Assembly (NCBI GenBank): GCA_002435385.1
Contig: DJMN01000018.1
Span: 6,295 to 47,405, forward strand
Reading direction: 5' to 3'
Length of the DNA stretch: 41,111 bases
Source of the DNA: Patescibacteria group bacterium UBA6489
Lineage (GTDB): Bacteria; Patescibacteriota; Gracilibacteria; BD1-5; UBA6164
Shown here piece by piece: positions 1 to 9,333 of the stretch; the stretch's first letter is position 1; each line of letters opens with the position of its first letter. The position numbers and the translations under genes were made by a program. Under the pieces are notes generated by a model. That model saw nothing but the letters and a program-made list of their open reading frames with translations, was not told the origin of the DNA and did no database searches.

Positions 1-578
1 TTAAATGCTATGTTGTAAGCAAAATTTTCAACCTTTGGCTCTTTTCATTCTAAGTAAGCTTTTGTGTTATTCATAAGTTCTGTCATTCATTTTGCTCAAG
101 CTCAACTTGTTGCTTGGTATGTAGACATTAGTATTTTTTTGATCCCATATTTTTTATAAATAGGATACAAAACTACTGCTGCTATAGCTGTTGTACAATT
201 TGGATTTGCTATAAGTTTTGCTCATTTTATTTTATCTGCGTTTACTGGTGGAACAACTAGAGGAATATCATTATGATATCTAAAAGCTGATGAGTTATCT
301 ATAACAACGACTCCTTTTTTATTTGCAATAGGAGCAAATTTTTCAGAGTTTCATCATCCTGCTGAAAATATAGCATAATCTAATCATTCAAAAAACTCTT
401 CATCTGTTTCTTTTACTGTAAGATCTCCAAATGGAGTGTTTATAATTTTTCATGCTGATCTTGCAGATGCTCATAATCTAAGCTCATTAATTTCTATATT
501 CATTTCATCTAGACACTTTATAAGTTCAACTCAAACTGCTCAAGTTGCTCAAACAATTCATACATTTACTTTTTCCAT
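1..578 (-). CDS. asd: aspartate-semialdehyde dehydrogenase, N-terminal part (cut by window edge)
   Basis: This enzyme makes aspartate-4-semialdehyde from aspartyl phosphate with NADPH, the branch point to diaminopimelate/lysine and threonine. The ATG at 578 opens a frame of 192 codons that runs off the window start. Seen: the Rossmann motif GATGAVG at residues 10-16, with its glycines written as TGA, and NPNCTT around Cys128, the catalytic cysteine of the family. A conserved segment TSGAGAKGM follows. The gene starts 38 bp after the lysC stop, so the two are probably one operon carrying the first two steps of the aspartate pathway. The C-terminal catalytic and dimerisation part lies outside the window. 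Confidence 0.95.
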
Positions 579-616
579 AATTTTTAATTTATTTAAATAA
601 AATTTAACTTTTATCA

Positions 617-1954
617 CTACTTTCAAAACACATCCATGTGTAGAGTTTTTAATAGTTCTTTAGAATCTCATCTTTTTACAAATACTGTTAATGATTTTTG
701 AAATGCTCATTGAGATACTAATATAACATCTTTCAAATGTTCAAATACTTTATAACTATCTATACTATCCCCAACTAAAGCAATTTTTGAAACATTATCA
801 TCAACTTTTAATTTCAAATATGGTTTTAGACATGCTAATTTTTCAACAAGTTCTTCAGAATAGGAATTTTTACTAATTGTCATACTAAAAGATGTTTCAG
901 TTGTAGCCATAGTATCTATAGAAATATTGTTTTCATTAAGAATTTTTGATACTTTGTTTATATAACCAAAGGTTCCAAGCATAGAAGGATCTATAAATGT
1001 TAGAACTATCTGATTATCATCTATACTTATTCCCTTAATTCATCTATCTTTTATGTTTGAGATTTTTGTACCATAATCTTTTGGTGCAAATGTATTTTTT
1101 ATAAAAATTGGTATACCATATTCTTGAACTGGTGAGATAGTTTTAGGATGAAGTACTTTAGCTCATACTAGTGCAAATTCTGCTGCAACTGTATAGTTTA
1201 ATTCTTTCCAGATAATAGGATTTTCTACAATTCTTGGATCTGCTGACATTACTCAACTTACATCTGTCCAAATTTCTACACTAGAAGCGTTTAGGTGCCT
1301 TCCAACTAGGGTTGCAACATAATCACTTCATCATCTGTTAAATAAGTATATGTCTCAACTTAGGTCTCCTCCTCAGAATCCTGTAACTATAGGAATTTCT
1401 TCTGATAAATCTATATCTCATATAATTTTGGTAACACATTCATCTGATGCTTTTTTATCACAATCTCAATCTAAATAACATCAAGAACATATTAAAAAAT
1501 CTCTTGATAACTGACTTCTTGATTTGGTTCATCTTTTTCTTATTGATAGAGAGACTAAAATACTTGAAAGTATTTCTCAAAAATATAATATTTTAGCTCT
1601 ATCTTTATCTGATATTTTTGAATTTAAAAAACTAACTCATTTTATTATGTATTCTAATTCTTCAAAAGATCTTTGTACATTTTCTTCCCAAACTTTTTCT
1701 GGATTTTCTGTATAAAGTCATTTGACTACATCATAGTGTTTCTTTTTCAAAAGTTTTAATCATTCGGCTATTTTCGTTGTTTCTCATTTTTCAGCTAAAT
1801 TACATAATTCTATAAGTGTGTCCGTCACTTTACTCATTGCTGATACCACAACTAAAACTTCTTCCTCTTTTTTTGCTTCTAGAACTATATCTGTAGTTCT
1901 ATTTATCATTTCTAAATCTTTCAAGGAAGTTCAACCAAACTTTAAAACTCTCAT
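617..1954 (-). CDS. lysC: aspartate kinase
   Basis: Phosphorylates aspartate, the first step of the aspartate family pathway. At 445 aa it is about the usual length of a monofunctional enzyme. The N-terminus carries KFGGTS at residues 5-10, the nucleotide-binding signature of the amino-acid kinase family, followed by VVVSAMSKVT. The last ~130 residues are the ACT region, including GTFGYINKVSKIL, where lysine or threonine feedback normally acts. A hairpin with a T-run lies about 20 bp before the start. It may only terminate the gene upstream, or it may act as an attenuator. asd follows 38 bp downstream. With the standard code the frame is broken by many TGA codons, all at glycine positions. 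Confidence 0.95.
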
Positions 1955-1973
1955 AACTAGAAATTAGGAAAAT

Positions 1974-2000
1974 AAAAAATTAGCTACTATTGTAGCTAAT
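1974..2000 (-). terminator. rho-independent terminator between the 103-aa gene and lysC
   Basis: A perfect 9-bp stem (attagctac / gtagctaat, loop tatt) is followed on the minus strand by a T-run at 1974-1979. It lies 63 bp past the end of the 103-aa gene and only ~20 bp before the lysC ATG. That leaves no room for a separate lysC promoter downstream of it. Confidence 0.75.
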
Positions 2001-2062
2001 TACTGATTATATTTAAAAAGGTGATGTTTTCAAAAGAAAAGAATTAGTTTCTTATTTAGGTG

Positions 2063-2374
2063 TTATTCTGAGAATAAATAATCGTATCACTCCCCTTCAT
2101 AAGTAAACATTGTTCATATAATAGTGTTTAACCTCATGTCAAAATTATTTTTAGTACTATATAATTTCTGAATATTTCTCATCACCTCATGCTTATTTTC
2201 ACCAAAAAAAATTCCTCTAAGTTTTATTTCTTTCTCTATTTCTATAGCAAATAACACTTTCCCCCAATTATTAGGATATAATCTCTTAGCTATTTCTATA
2301 AAAATATCTAAAAAAATATCTGCTCTTTCTTCTAGTGTCAATTCTGGTTCATAATTTGGAGAACCTAATCACAT
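2063..2374 (-). CDS. hypothetical protein, 103 aa
   Basis: I do not recognise this protein. The ATG at 2374 gives the sequence MGLGSPNYEPELTLEERADI, rich in Glu, Ile and Lys. A helical middle (residues ~14-45) precedes a charged stretch, and the tail reads GTMFTYEGEGYDYLFSE. There is no signal peptide or membrane segment. With the standard code only 75 residues (2114-2341) are visible; reading TGA as Gly extends both ends. It lies upstream of lysC on the same strand and is separated from it by a hairpin terminator, so a link to the aspartate pathway is not implied. Confidence 0.7.
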
Positions 2375-2570
2375 AGTAATATATTTATATGATAAATATT
2401 AATTTAAGTTTATTGTATCATAAACTACTAAATATTTCAAAGATTTAGACTAAGCCATTTTTTATAAAAAATTCCTAATTACTTTTTATTGTTAAAAAAC
2501 TTAAAAATATAAAAAAACCATAAATAAAAAAATATTGTCAAACAAAATTCTTTTTGCCTTTTTTGTTTTT

Positions 2571-2576
2571 TATAAT
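2571..2576 (+). promoter_or_regulatory. probable -10 box before pheT
   Basis: TATAAT, 44 bp before the pheT ATG. The -35 at 17-bp spacing (ttcttt, 2548-2553) is poor. The 245-bp gap from 2375 to 2619 holds nothing else that I can see. Confidence 0.45.
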
Positions 2577-2619
2577 AAAATCAAATGATAACAAAATTTA
2601 AACTATAAAACATAAGGTT

Positions 2620-4959
2620 ATGAAAATATCATACAAAGTATTACAAAGATACATAAAAGATATAAAAACTCCTGAAAAAGTTGCTCAAGATTTAATTATG
2701 CACACTGCAGAAGTAGAAGAAATCGTTTACAAGTGAGAGAACTTAAAAGATGTTTATATATGAGAAATATTAGATGTAAAAAAACATCCAGATAGTGAAA
2801 AGCTTAATATTTGTAGAGTTAGAGTTTTATGAAAAGAACACCAGATAGTCTGTGGGGCATCAAATGTAAAAGCTAATATTAAAGTTCCTGTTGCTGTTTT
2901 ATGAGCTAAATTAGCTCCTGATTTTGAAATCAAAAAAACACAAATAAGATGAGTAGAAAGTGAGTGAATGATTTGTAGTGAAGATGAATTATGACTAGTA
3001 GAAGAAAGACAAAAGGGGATTATGATACTTCCTGATGATGCCCAAATAGATACTTGTATGAGAGAATATCTAAATGAAGATGATATAATTTTAGAAGTTG
3101 ATAATAAAGCTATAAATCATAGACCTGATATGTTTAGTCATATTTGAGTTATAAGAGAACTATATGCTATAAATTGAGAAAAATTTGATTATGAATATTC
3201 TAAAAGAGATTTTTCTAGTCTTCCAGATTTATGAATAGAAAATGAAATTCCTTGAGTAGCTTCTAGATATATATGATTAGAAGTAAAATGAGTAAAAAAT
3301 ATAGAATCTCCTGATTATATAAAAGAGGTTTTAGGTTCTGCTTGAATAGCACCTAGATGATTATTAGTAGATATTTCAAACTATTGTCTGTATATGTATG
3401 GGCAACCAATACATTGTTTTGATGCAGATAAAATTAAATGAAAAATAACTGTTAGATTTGCGAAAGATGGAGAAGATTTCGTATGATTAAACAACAAAAA
3501 ATATAAACTTTGTTCAGAAGATATAGTTATAACTGATGAGGAAAAAGTTATTTCTCTAGCTTGAGTTCTTTGAGATAAATATAGCTCTGTTTCAGATAAT
3601 ACTAAAAATATAATTATAGAATCTGGTCACTATGATCAAGCATTTTTAAGAAAAACATGAAAAAGAATTTGAGTAAGAACTGATGCTTTAAATGTTAATG
3701 AAAAAGATATAGTAAACTGAATGCAACTTGCCTGAACTAGCTTGGTAGTTGATGAGTTGGAAAAAATTTTTGAGTGAATACAATTAACTAGACATACAGA
3801 TTCATATCCTGTTAAACAAAAAGAAGTGACTATTCCTTTTGATTTAGATTTCATAAATAATCTAATTTGAAGTAGTTATAGTAGAGAGGAATCTTTAGAA
3901 ATACTTGAAAATCTATGAATAAAAGAAAAAAAGAACGAATTACAAATCCCTTTCTGGAGAAAAGACTTAAACTATAAAGCTGATATAGCAGAAGAAATTT
4001 CTAGAATAAAATGATATGATGAAGTAAAAGCAACTGTACCAAGAATAAATCTATGAGCAATAAGACAAACAGATATCTATAAACTAAAAAATGAAGCTAT
4101 TAATTTTTTTACAACAAAAGGATTTTTTGATATGTATAATTATTCTTTTGTTAATGAAGAATTAATGAAAAAGATGGAATGGGATGTGGAAAACTTAGTT
4201 CCTATGAAAAATGCTTTAACTGAAGAAATGACTCATATGAAAGGAAGTCTAATTCCTAATTTAATGTTGTCTTTAGAATGAAATATAAGAGACTTTGATG
4301 ATTTAAAACTATTTGAACTAGAAAAAACATTCAAATTAAAAAAAGGTTCTGAAATAGAAGAAAAATACTATATTTCTGGTGTTATGACTAGTAAAGAGGA
4401 TGTGGTTTATTATGATATGTCTCAGGTAGTATCAGATTTCTTAAAATCTGTAGGAGTGGATAATTTCTATTTTGATACTAAAAAGTCTTATCCTGAATTC
4501 TGTCATAAATGAAGAACAGCGAAAATTGTAGTTAGATGAAAAGAGGTTTGAATAGTTTGAGAGGTGCATCCCAAAGTTACAAAAAACTTTTCTTTAAGAT
4601 GTAGAGTATGATTTTTCGAAATAGATGCTGATTTACTAAAAAATAGTATTTATGGAAAAATAAAAGCAAAGGAGATATCTACTTTCCAAGAAAATAAATT
4701 TGATTTAAGTTTTGTTGTAGATAAACTAAAAAAGTGAAAAGATATACAAAGTACTATAGAAAAGACAGATTTAAAACTGATTAGAAAGGTTGAATTATTT
4801 GATATATTTGAAAGTGAAGAAAAATTACCTTGAAAAAGAAGTCTAAGTTTTAAAGTTTACATACAATCTATGAAAGAGACTTTAGATGATAAGGTAAAAA
4901 ATAATTTAATAGAAGAAATTATTAAAAGAGTAGCAAAAGTTTGAGGAGAACTTAGATAA
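2620..4959 (+). CDS. pheT: phenylalanyl-tRNA synthetase beta subunit
   Basis: Beta subunit of the alpha2-beta2 enzyme that charges tRNA-Phe, 779 aa, a normal length. Order of parts: a short N-terminal lead (MKISYKVLQRYIKDI), then an EMAP-like tRNA-binding fold at ~40-150 (HPDSEKLNICRV, IVCGASNVK). The B3/B4 editing and B5 regions follow, then a core that ends with EVHPKVTKNF. The C-terminal FDX-ACB anticodon-binding domain runs over about the last 95 residues and ends AKVGGELR. AAGG five bases before the ATG is one of the few Shine-Dalgarno-like sequences here. The usual partner pheS is not next to it and is not in the window. Confidence 0.96.
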
Positions 4960-5037
4960 AAACTCCTTCTATTTTCTATTTTTAATGGGAATAATAAGAG
5001 CTTTAAATTTAATAAAAAAATAAAATTAAATTTTTTT

Positions 5038-5065
5038 TTGACTAACAAGCTTTTTTTTATATAAT
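5038..5065 (+). promoter_or_regulatory. promoter of the rpsT-infC-rpmI-rplT group
   Basis: TTGACT at 5038-5043 and TATAAT at 5060-5065 with a 16-bp spacer, 33 bp before the rpsT start. This is one of the best promoter matches in the window. Confidence 0.75.
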
Positions 5066-5097
5066 CCCATAGCTTATTTATTTTTAAACATATAAAA

Positions 5098-5403
5098 ATG
5101 CCAATTATTAAGTCAGCAAAGAAACAATTAAGACAAAATAAAAAGAATAAAGCTAGAAATGACCATTTTAAAGGTCTTTATAGAGAAGCTAGAGTTGCCT
5201 TTGAAAAAGCTATAAAAGATAATAATTTAGAAGCTGCTAAAGAGGTATTTTTTAATGAAAAAGATAAAGATTGAAAAACTTTAAAATCTGGTTTACAATC
5301 AATAATTGATAAATTAGTAAAAAAGAATATACTACATAAGAATACTGCTTCTAGAAAAAAGTCTAACTTTGTAAAAATGATGAAAACTCTAGAACAATCT
5401 TAA
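5098..5403 (+). CDS. rpsT: 30S ribosomal protein S20
   Basis: Binds 16S rRNA early in assembly of the small subunit. At 101 aa it is slightly longer than the usual 85-90. The N-terminus MPIIKSAKKQLRQNKKNKAR matches the S20 pattern of a basic helix with the SAKKR-type motif. The C-terminal half ends with the typical KNTASRKKSNFVKMM. A strong promoter lies just upstream and infC starts 16 bp downstream, so it appears to lead a translation operon. Placing rpsT before infC is not the common E. coli order. Confidence 0.95.
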
Positions 5404-5419
5404 GTCTTTAAACTAATTA

Positions 5420-5932
5420 ATGAAGGAAAAACATAGAAAAATAAATGATGAAATAAGAGCTCACACAGTACAGCTTATAACTGATGATTGAGAAAATTTA
5501 TGAGAGATGTCTTTATCTGATGCTAGACAAAAAGCTACAGAAGCTAGTTTAGATTTGATGGAGATTTGAAGAAACTGAGATATTGTGATTGTAAAAATAC
5601 TTGATTATTGAAAGTATTTATATAGACAAAAGAAGCAAGATAGAAAAAATAAAGCTAAATCTAAAGCTCCTGATTTAAAAACTATTAGAATAACTTTTAA
5701 AATTGGTGAGCATGATCTTGAGATAAAAAAGAAACAAGCAGAAAAATTTGCTCAGGGACAACATCCTTTGAAAGTCACTTTGATGCTTAAGTGAAGAGAA
5801 AACCATTATAGTGATATAGCTTTAGAAAAGATGAAAAAGTTTGTTGATTCACTTGAAGAGATTTATAAGTTAGATTGATGAATTAAACAAAATAGAAATA
5901 CTTTTATTGCTATGTTAAAATTAAAAAGATAA
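5420..5932 (+). CDS. infC: translation initiation factor IF-3
   Basis: IF-3 checks start codons and keeps the 30S subunit free. At 170 aa it is standard length. The N-terminal domain (~1-70) has INDEIRAHTVQLITDDGENL. A linker rich in Lys (RQKKQDRKNKAKSKAP) follows, then the C-terminal domain with IRITFKIGEHDLEIK and KGRENHYSDIALEKM. The start is a plain ATG. A stop lies two codons upstream, so the rare AUU start used for autoregulation in enterobacteria is absent. It is followed by rpmI and rplT, the classic infC-rpmI-rplT order. Confidence 0.95.
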
Positions 5933-5960
5933 AACTAAAATTAATTTTTAAATAAGAACT

Positions 5961-6155
5961 ATGACTTTAAAAACAAGAAAATGAGTAGCTAAGAGAGTAA
6001 AAAAGACTTGAACTGGTAAGTTTAAACTTGCTAAAGCTTGGAAAAAACATTTACTTTCTGATAAGACAAAAAAAGCAAAAGGAAGAAATAAGTATGGTTT
6101 AATAGTATCTGCTACTGAAAAGAAAAAGGTTGCTAGGCAATTACCACATGCTTAA
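5961..6155 (+). CDS. rpmI: 50S ribosomal protein L35
   Basis: 64 aa, the usual size. The N-terminal signature MTLKTRKGVAKRVKKTGTGK corresponds to the KTxKGxAKRFKxTGxGK pattern of bL35, with four TGA glycine codons in this small gene. The C-terminus ends with RQLPHA. It lies between infC and rplT, as in most bacteria. Confidence 0.95.
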
Positions 6156-6202
6156 TCTTAATGATTATTTGATTGTTATTTATTAATTATTAATTAAAAA
6201 AG

Positions 6203-6547
6203 ATGGTTAGAGTAAAAAGAGGTCTGATGACTAAAAAAAGACATAAAAAAGTTATTAAAGCTACAAAATGATATAGAATGCTTAGTTCTAAAGTTTTCTC
6301 AAGAGCTAAAAATGCTTGGATGAAAGCTGGTTTAAATGCTTATGTTTGAAGAAAAACTAAAAAGAGAGATTTTAGAGCATTATGGAATGCTAGAATTAAT
6401 TCTGCTGTAAGAGAATATGATATGAGTTATTCTAGGTTTATTAATGCTTTGTATCTTAAACAAGTTAAATTAGATAGAAAGACTCTTTCTAATCTGGCAA
6501 TATCTCATCCTAATGTTTTTAAAGAAGTTGTTAATTTCGTTAAATAA
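6203..6547 (+). CDS. rplT: 50S ribosomal protein L20
   Basis: Essential early assembly protein of the large subunit, 114 aa, the standard length. Seen: MVRVKRGLMTKKRHKKVIK, then KGYRMLSSKVFSRAKNAWMK and the C-terminal globular part with YSRFINALYLKQVKLDRKTL and NLAISHPNVFKEVV. It is the last gene of the rpsT-infC-rpmI-rplT group and is followed at once by a strong hairpin terminator. Confidence 0.96.
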
Positions 6548-6577
6548 AAAGAACTAATTCATTTAGTTCTTTTTTTT
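6546..6577 (+). terminator. terminator after rplT
   Basis: Stem gaactaa / ttagttc (6551-6557 and 6563-6569), extended by an A-run paired with T, then a T-run to 6577. It begins at the rplT stop codon. Confidence 0.9.
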
Positions 6578-6611
6578 GATTAAATTATTTATTTTTTAAT
6601 ATTTTTTTATT

Positions 6612-6881
6612 ATGACTGCTGCGATGAATACAACAAGTAAAGGTGATTTTTCTCTAACAGATAATGTAAGTGTTCTGATAGAGGAAAAAGAATGAGGAAA
6701 TTTTACTGCTTCTGATTTTAATTTTTGAGGCAAATTTCGTAAAATTTCTGATGATACAATATGAAGTGTAATTGTTTTAATGAATAGAGAAAATTACATG
6801 AGAGGTATTATTGAGTCTCCATTAGATGATGCAATGCAAAGAATAGAAAGAATTTATCTTGAAAATAAAAATATATCATAA
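6612..6881 (+). CDS. hypothetical protein, 89 aa
   Basis: Not recognised. The frame MTAAMNTTSKGDFSLTDNVS continues to a compact C-terminus, SPLDDAMQRIERIYLENKNIS. Residues ~20-60 look like a mixed beta fold with aromatic positions (NFTASDFNFGGKFRKI). No membrane segment or signal peptide is seen. It follows the rplT terminator and converges with a 54-aa gene whose stop lies 7 bp away. The absence of stops through the whole frame with TGA as Gly supports a real gene. Confidence 0.7.
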
Positions 6882-6887
6882 AAATAA

Positions 6888-7052
6888 TTATTGATTTTTT
6901 CTTCTCTTATTTAATATATCAATCATTTGTTCTGGAGTAAAAGGATTATATCAAAGCAAAGTCCAAAAAATAGATAAAGATGTATCATTTACTTCCCTAG
7001 AAATTTCATCTATTCAGTCTTCACTACTAGGAAGCCCTCTTTCTTTATTCAT
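6888..7052 (-). CDS. hypothetical protein, 54 aa
   Basis: A very small frame: MNKERGLPSSEDGIDEISRE, then VNDTSLSIFWTLLGYNPFTP and a tail EQMIDILNKRRKNQ. The acidic N-terminus, hydrophobic middle with Trp and basic end are protein-like, and both TGA codons fall where glycine is plausible. It is convergent with the 89-aa gene and divergent from dnaK. No function can be assigned. Confidence 0.5.
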
Positions 7053-7134
7053 ATTTATACTTTTGTATTTAATTAATCTAATAATACCACAAAAATTATT
7101 TTACATCAAATATTCTGACAGTTTATTATACTAA

Positions 7135-7175
7135 AAAATATCTTGATTTCAAAAAACGAAATATCAGGATATTTT
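7135..7175. other. long imperfect hairpin between divergent genes
   Basis: aaaatatcttgatttc (7135-7150) pairs with gaaatatcaggatatttt (7158-7175), leaving a 7-base loop. It sits between the start of the 54-aa gene and the dnaK control region. It could be an operator or a terminator; nothing decides between them. Confidence 0.45.
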
Positions 7176-7210
7176 ATTTTTCCTTATAAATAAACAAAAT
7201 TTAACCCAAA

Positions 7211-7237
7211 TTAGCACCAAAGAAGAAAAAGTGCTAA
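7211..7237 (+). promoter_or_regulatory. CIRCE-like operator (HrcA site) of dnaK
   Basis: TTAGCAC-CA-N9-AA-GTGCTAA. The outer seven bases of both arms match the CIRCE consensus TTAGCACTC-N9-GAGTGCTAA exactly and the 27-bp length is conserved. The two inner bases of each arm are changed. It lies just upstream of the -35 box, implying repression of dnaK by an HrcA encoded elsewhere. Confidence 0.85.
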
Positions 7238-7244
7238 AAAAGTT

Positions 7245-7272
7245 TTGACTTGAAAAAAAAAAGTGATAAAAT
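7245..7272 (+). promoter_or_regulatory. dnaK promoter
   Basis: TTGACT at 7245-7250 and TAAAAT at 7267-7272, 16-bp spacer, 34 bp before the dnaK ATG. The CIRCE-like element ends 7 bp upstream of the -35. Confidence 0.7.
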
Positions 7273-7306
7273 GGATTCATATATTTATAATTTAACTTTA
7301 AATAAT

Positions 7307-9208
7307 ATGTGAAAAATTATTTGAATAGACTTATGAACAACTAACAGTTGTGTTGCTTTTATGGAAGGTTGAGAAGCAAAAGTTATTCCAAATGCTGAAT
7401 GAAACAGAACTACTCCCTCTATCGTAGCAAATAAAGATGGAAAAATCATAGTTGGTACTCCTGCAAAGAGACAAGCTATAACAAACCCTATCAATACGAT
7501 ATTTTCTGCTAAAAGATTTATTGGTAGAAAATATGATGAGGTACAAGAAGAAATTAAATCTGTTCCTTATGAAGTTGTAAAAGGAAAAGATGGATCTGCT
7601 CTTATCAAATTTGATTGAAAAGAAGTTAGACCAGAAGAAATTGGGGCACATGTACTTATGAAACTAAAAGAAGATGCTGAGAAGTATTTAGGTTCTACAG
7701 TAAATGAAGCTGTTATAACTGTTCCTGCTTACTTTAATGATGATCAAAGACAGGCTACTATAAATGCTGGTAAAATTGCTGGTCTTGAAGTAAAAAGGAT
7801 AGTACCTGAACCAACTGCTGCTGCATTATCTTATGGTATTTGAAAATGAAAAGATGAAAATATTGCTGTATTTGATTTATGAGGTGGTACTTTTGATATA
7901 TCTATACTTGAACTTTCAGAAGAAGGTGCATTTGAGGTACTTGCTACTAACTGAGATACTCACTTAGGTTGAGATGATTTTGACAAAAGAATAACTGATT
8001 GGATTATTGATGAGTTTAACAAAGATCAAGCTATTGATTTAAGAAATGATCCTATGGCTCTTCAAAGAGTTAGAGATGAGGCTGAAAAAGCTAAAAAAGA
8101 ACTTTCTAGTACAACAGATTATGATATAAACTTACCTTATATAACTGTAGATGCTAGTTGACCAAAAAACTTAATGATGACTCTTACTAGAGCTAAGTTT
8201 GAAGAACTTATAGCTGACTTAGTAGAAAGAAGTATAGAGCCTTGTAGAAAAGTATTACAAGATTCAGGACTAAAATCTAGTGAATTACACCAAATATTAC
8301 TTGTTTGAGGTTCTACGAGAATACCTATGGTTCAAAGAAAAGTAGAAGAGTTCTTTGGAAAAAAACCAAATACAGGGATCAACCCTGATGAGGCCGTTGC
8401 TATGTGAGCTGCTATACAAGCTGGTATTATATGATGAGATGTTACTGATGTTTTACTTCTTGATGTAACACCTTTAACATTGGGTATTGAAACTATGTGA
8501 GGAATCAGAACTCCTATGATAACTAGAAATACTACTATACCTGCAAATAAAACTGAAACATTTTCTACTGCTGTAGATAATCAACCATGAGTTGAAATAC
8601 ATGTATTACAGTGAGAGAGAGAAATGGCTGTTGATAATAAGTCTCTTGGTAAGTTTATGCTGGATGGTATAGCTCCTGCTCCTAGATGAGTTCCTCAAAT
8701 AGAAGTAAGTTTTGATATAGATGCAAATGGTATATTAAAAGTTACTGCTAAAGATAAAGCTACAGGAAAAGAGCAAAATATAACTATTCAAGGTTCAACT
8801 GGTATGGATGAAGCTGAAGTAGATAAATTAGTAAAAGAAGCTGAAGCTAAGAGAGATGAAGATAAAAAGAAAAAAGATTTAGTTGATGCTAGAAATATGG
8901 CTGACTCTACAGTAGCTCAAGCTGAAAAAATGCTAAGAGATAATAAAGATAAAATAGATGAAACAGATAAAAAATCTATAGAAGAGGCTGTTGTAAAAGT
9001 AAAAGAAGTTACAGCAAAAGCAGATGCTACAAAAGAAGATTTTGAATGAGTTACAAAACCTTTAAGTGATACTATGATGCAAGTTGGACAAAAGTTGTAT
9101 CAAGCTGGAGGACAACCATGAACACAGGCTGGTGGTGAAGCTAAAGGTGATGATTGAGTAGTTGATGGTGAGGTTGAAGATGATGGCAAAAATACTACAA
9201 GAGTTTAA
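7307..9208 (+). CDS. dnaK: chaperone DnaK (Hsp70)
   Basis: ATP-driven protein-folding chaperone, 633 aa, full length. The ATPase domain opens with GIDLGTTNSCVA at residues 6-17 and continues with VPAYFNDDQRQAT, PEPTAAALSYG and FDLGGGTFDISIL. The GGSTRIP motif follows. The substrate-binding domain contains DVTPLTLGIE. The C-terminal lid is helical and Lys/Glu-rich and ends in a Gly-rich tail with an acidic stretch (DGEVEDDG). grpE and dnaJ are not adjacent, unlike in many genomes. Control by HrcA is inferred from the CIRCE-like site. Confidence 0.97.
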
Positions 9209-9224
9209 TAAAAAATATATTTTT

Positions 9225-9252
9225 AAGAGCTGGATTATTCTGGCTCTTTTTT
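9225..9252 (+). terminator. terminator after dnaK
   Basis: Stem aagagc / gctctt (9225-9230 and 9243-9248) with a following T-run, 17 bp past the stop. Confidence 0.8.
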
Positions 9253-9267
9253 ATATTATACCCCCTG

Positions 9268-9297
9268 TTGACTTTATTGAATAAATATTTATTATAC
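9268..9297 (+). promoter_or_regulatory. promoter of the HD hydrolase gene
   Basis: TTGACT at 9268-9273 and TTATAC at 9292-9297, spacer 18 bp, 37 bp before the ATG at 9334. Confidence 0.55.
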
Positions 9298-9333
9298 ATT
9301 CTACTTTAGCCCCTTGTAAGTCTAGAAAAAATC

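Noticed and set aside
5003..5036. AT-only inverted repeat with a T-run after pheT as terminator
   Set aside because: The stem aaatttaa/ttaaattt has no G-C pair and overlaps the rpsT promoter; it is too weak to call.
617..9208. Many in-frame TGA codons suggesting widespread pseudogenes
   Set aside because: They fall at glycine positions of conserved motifs in all genes, so they reflect the genetic code and not decay.
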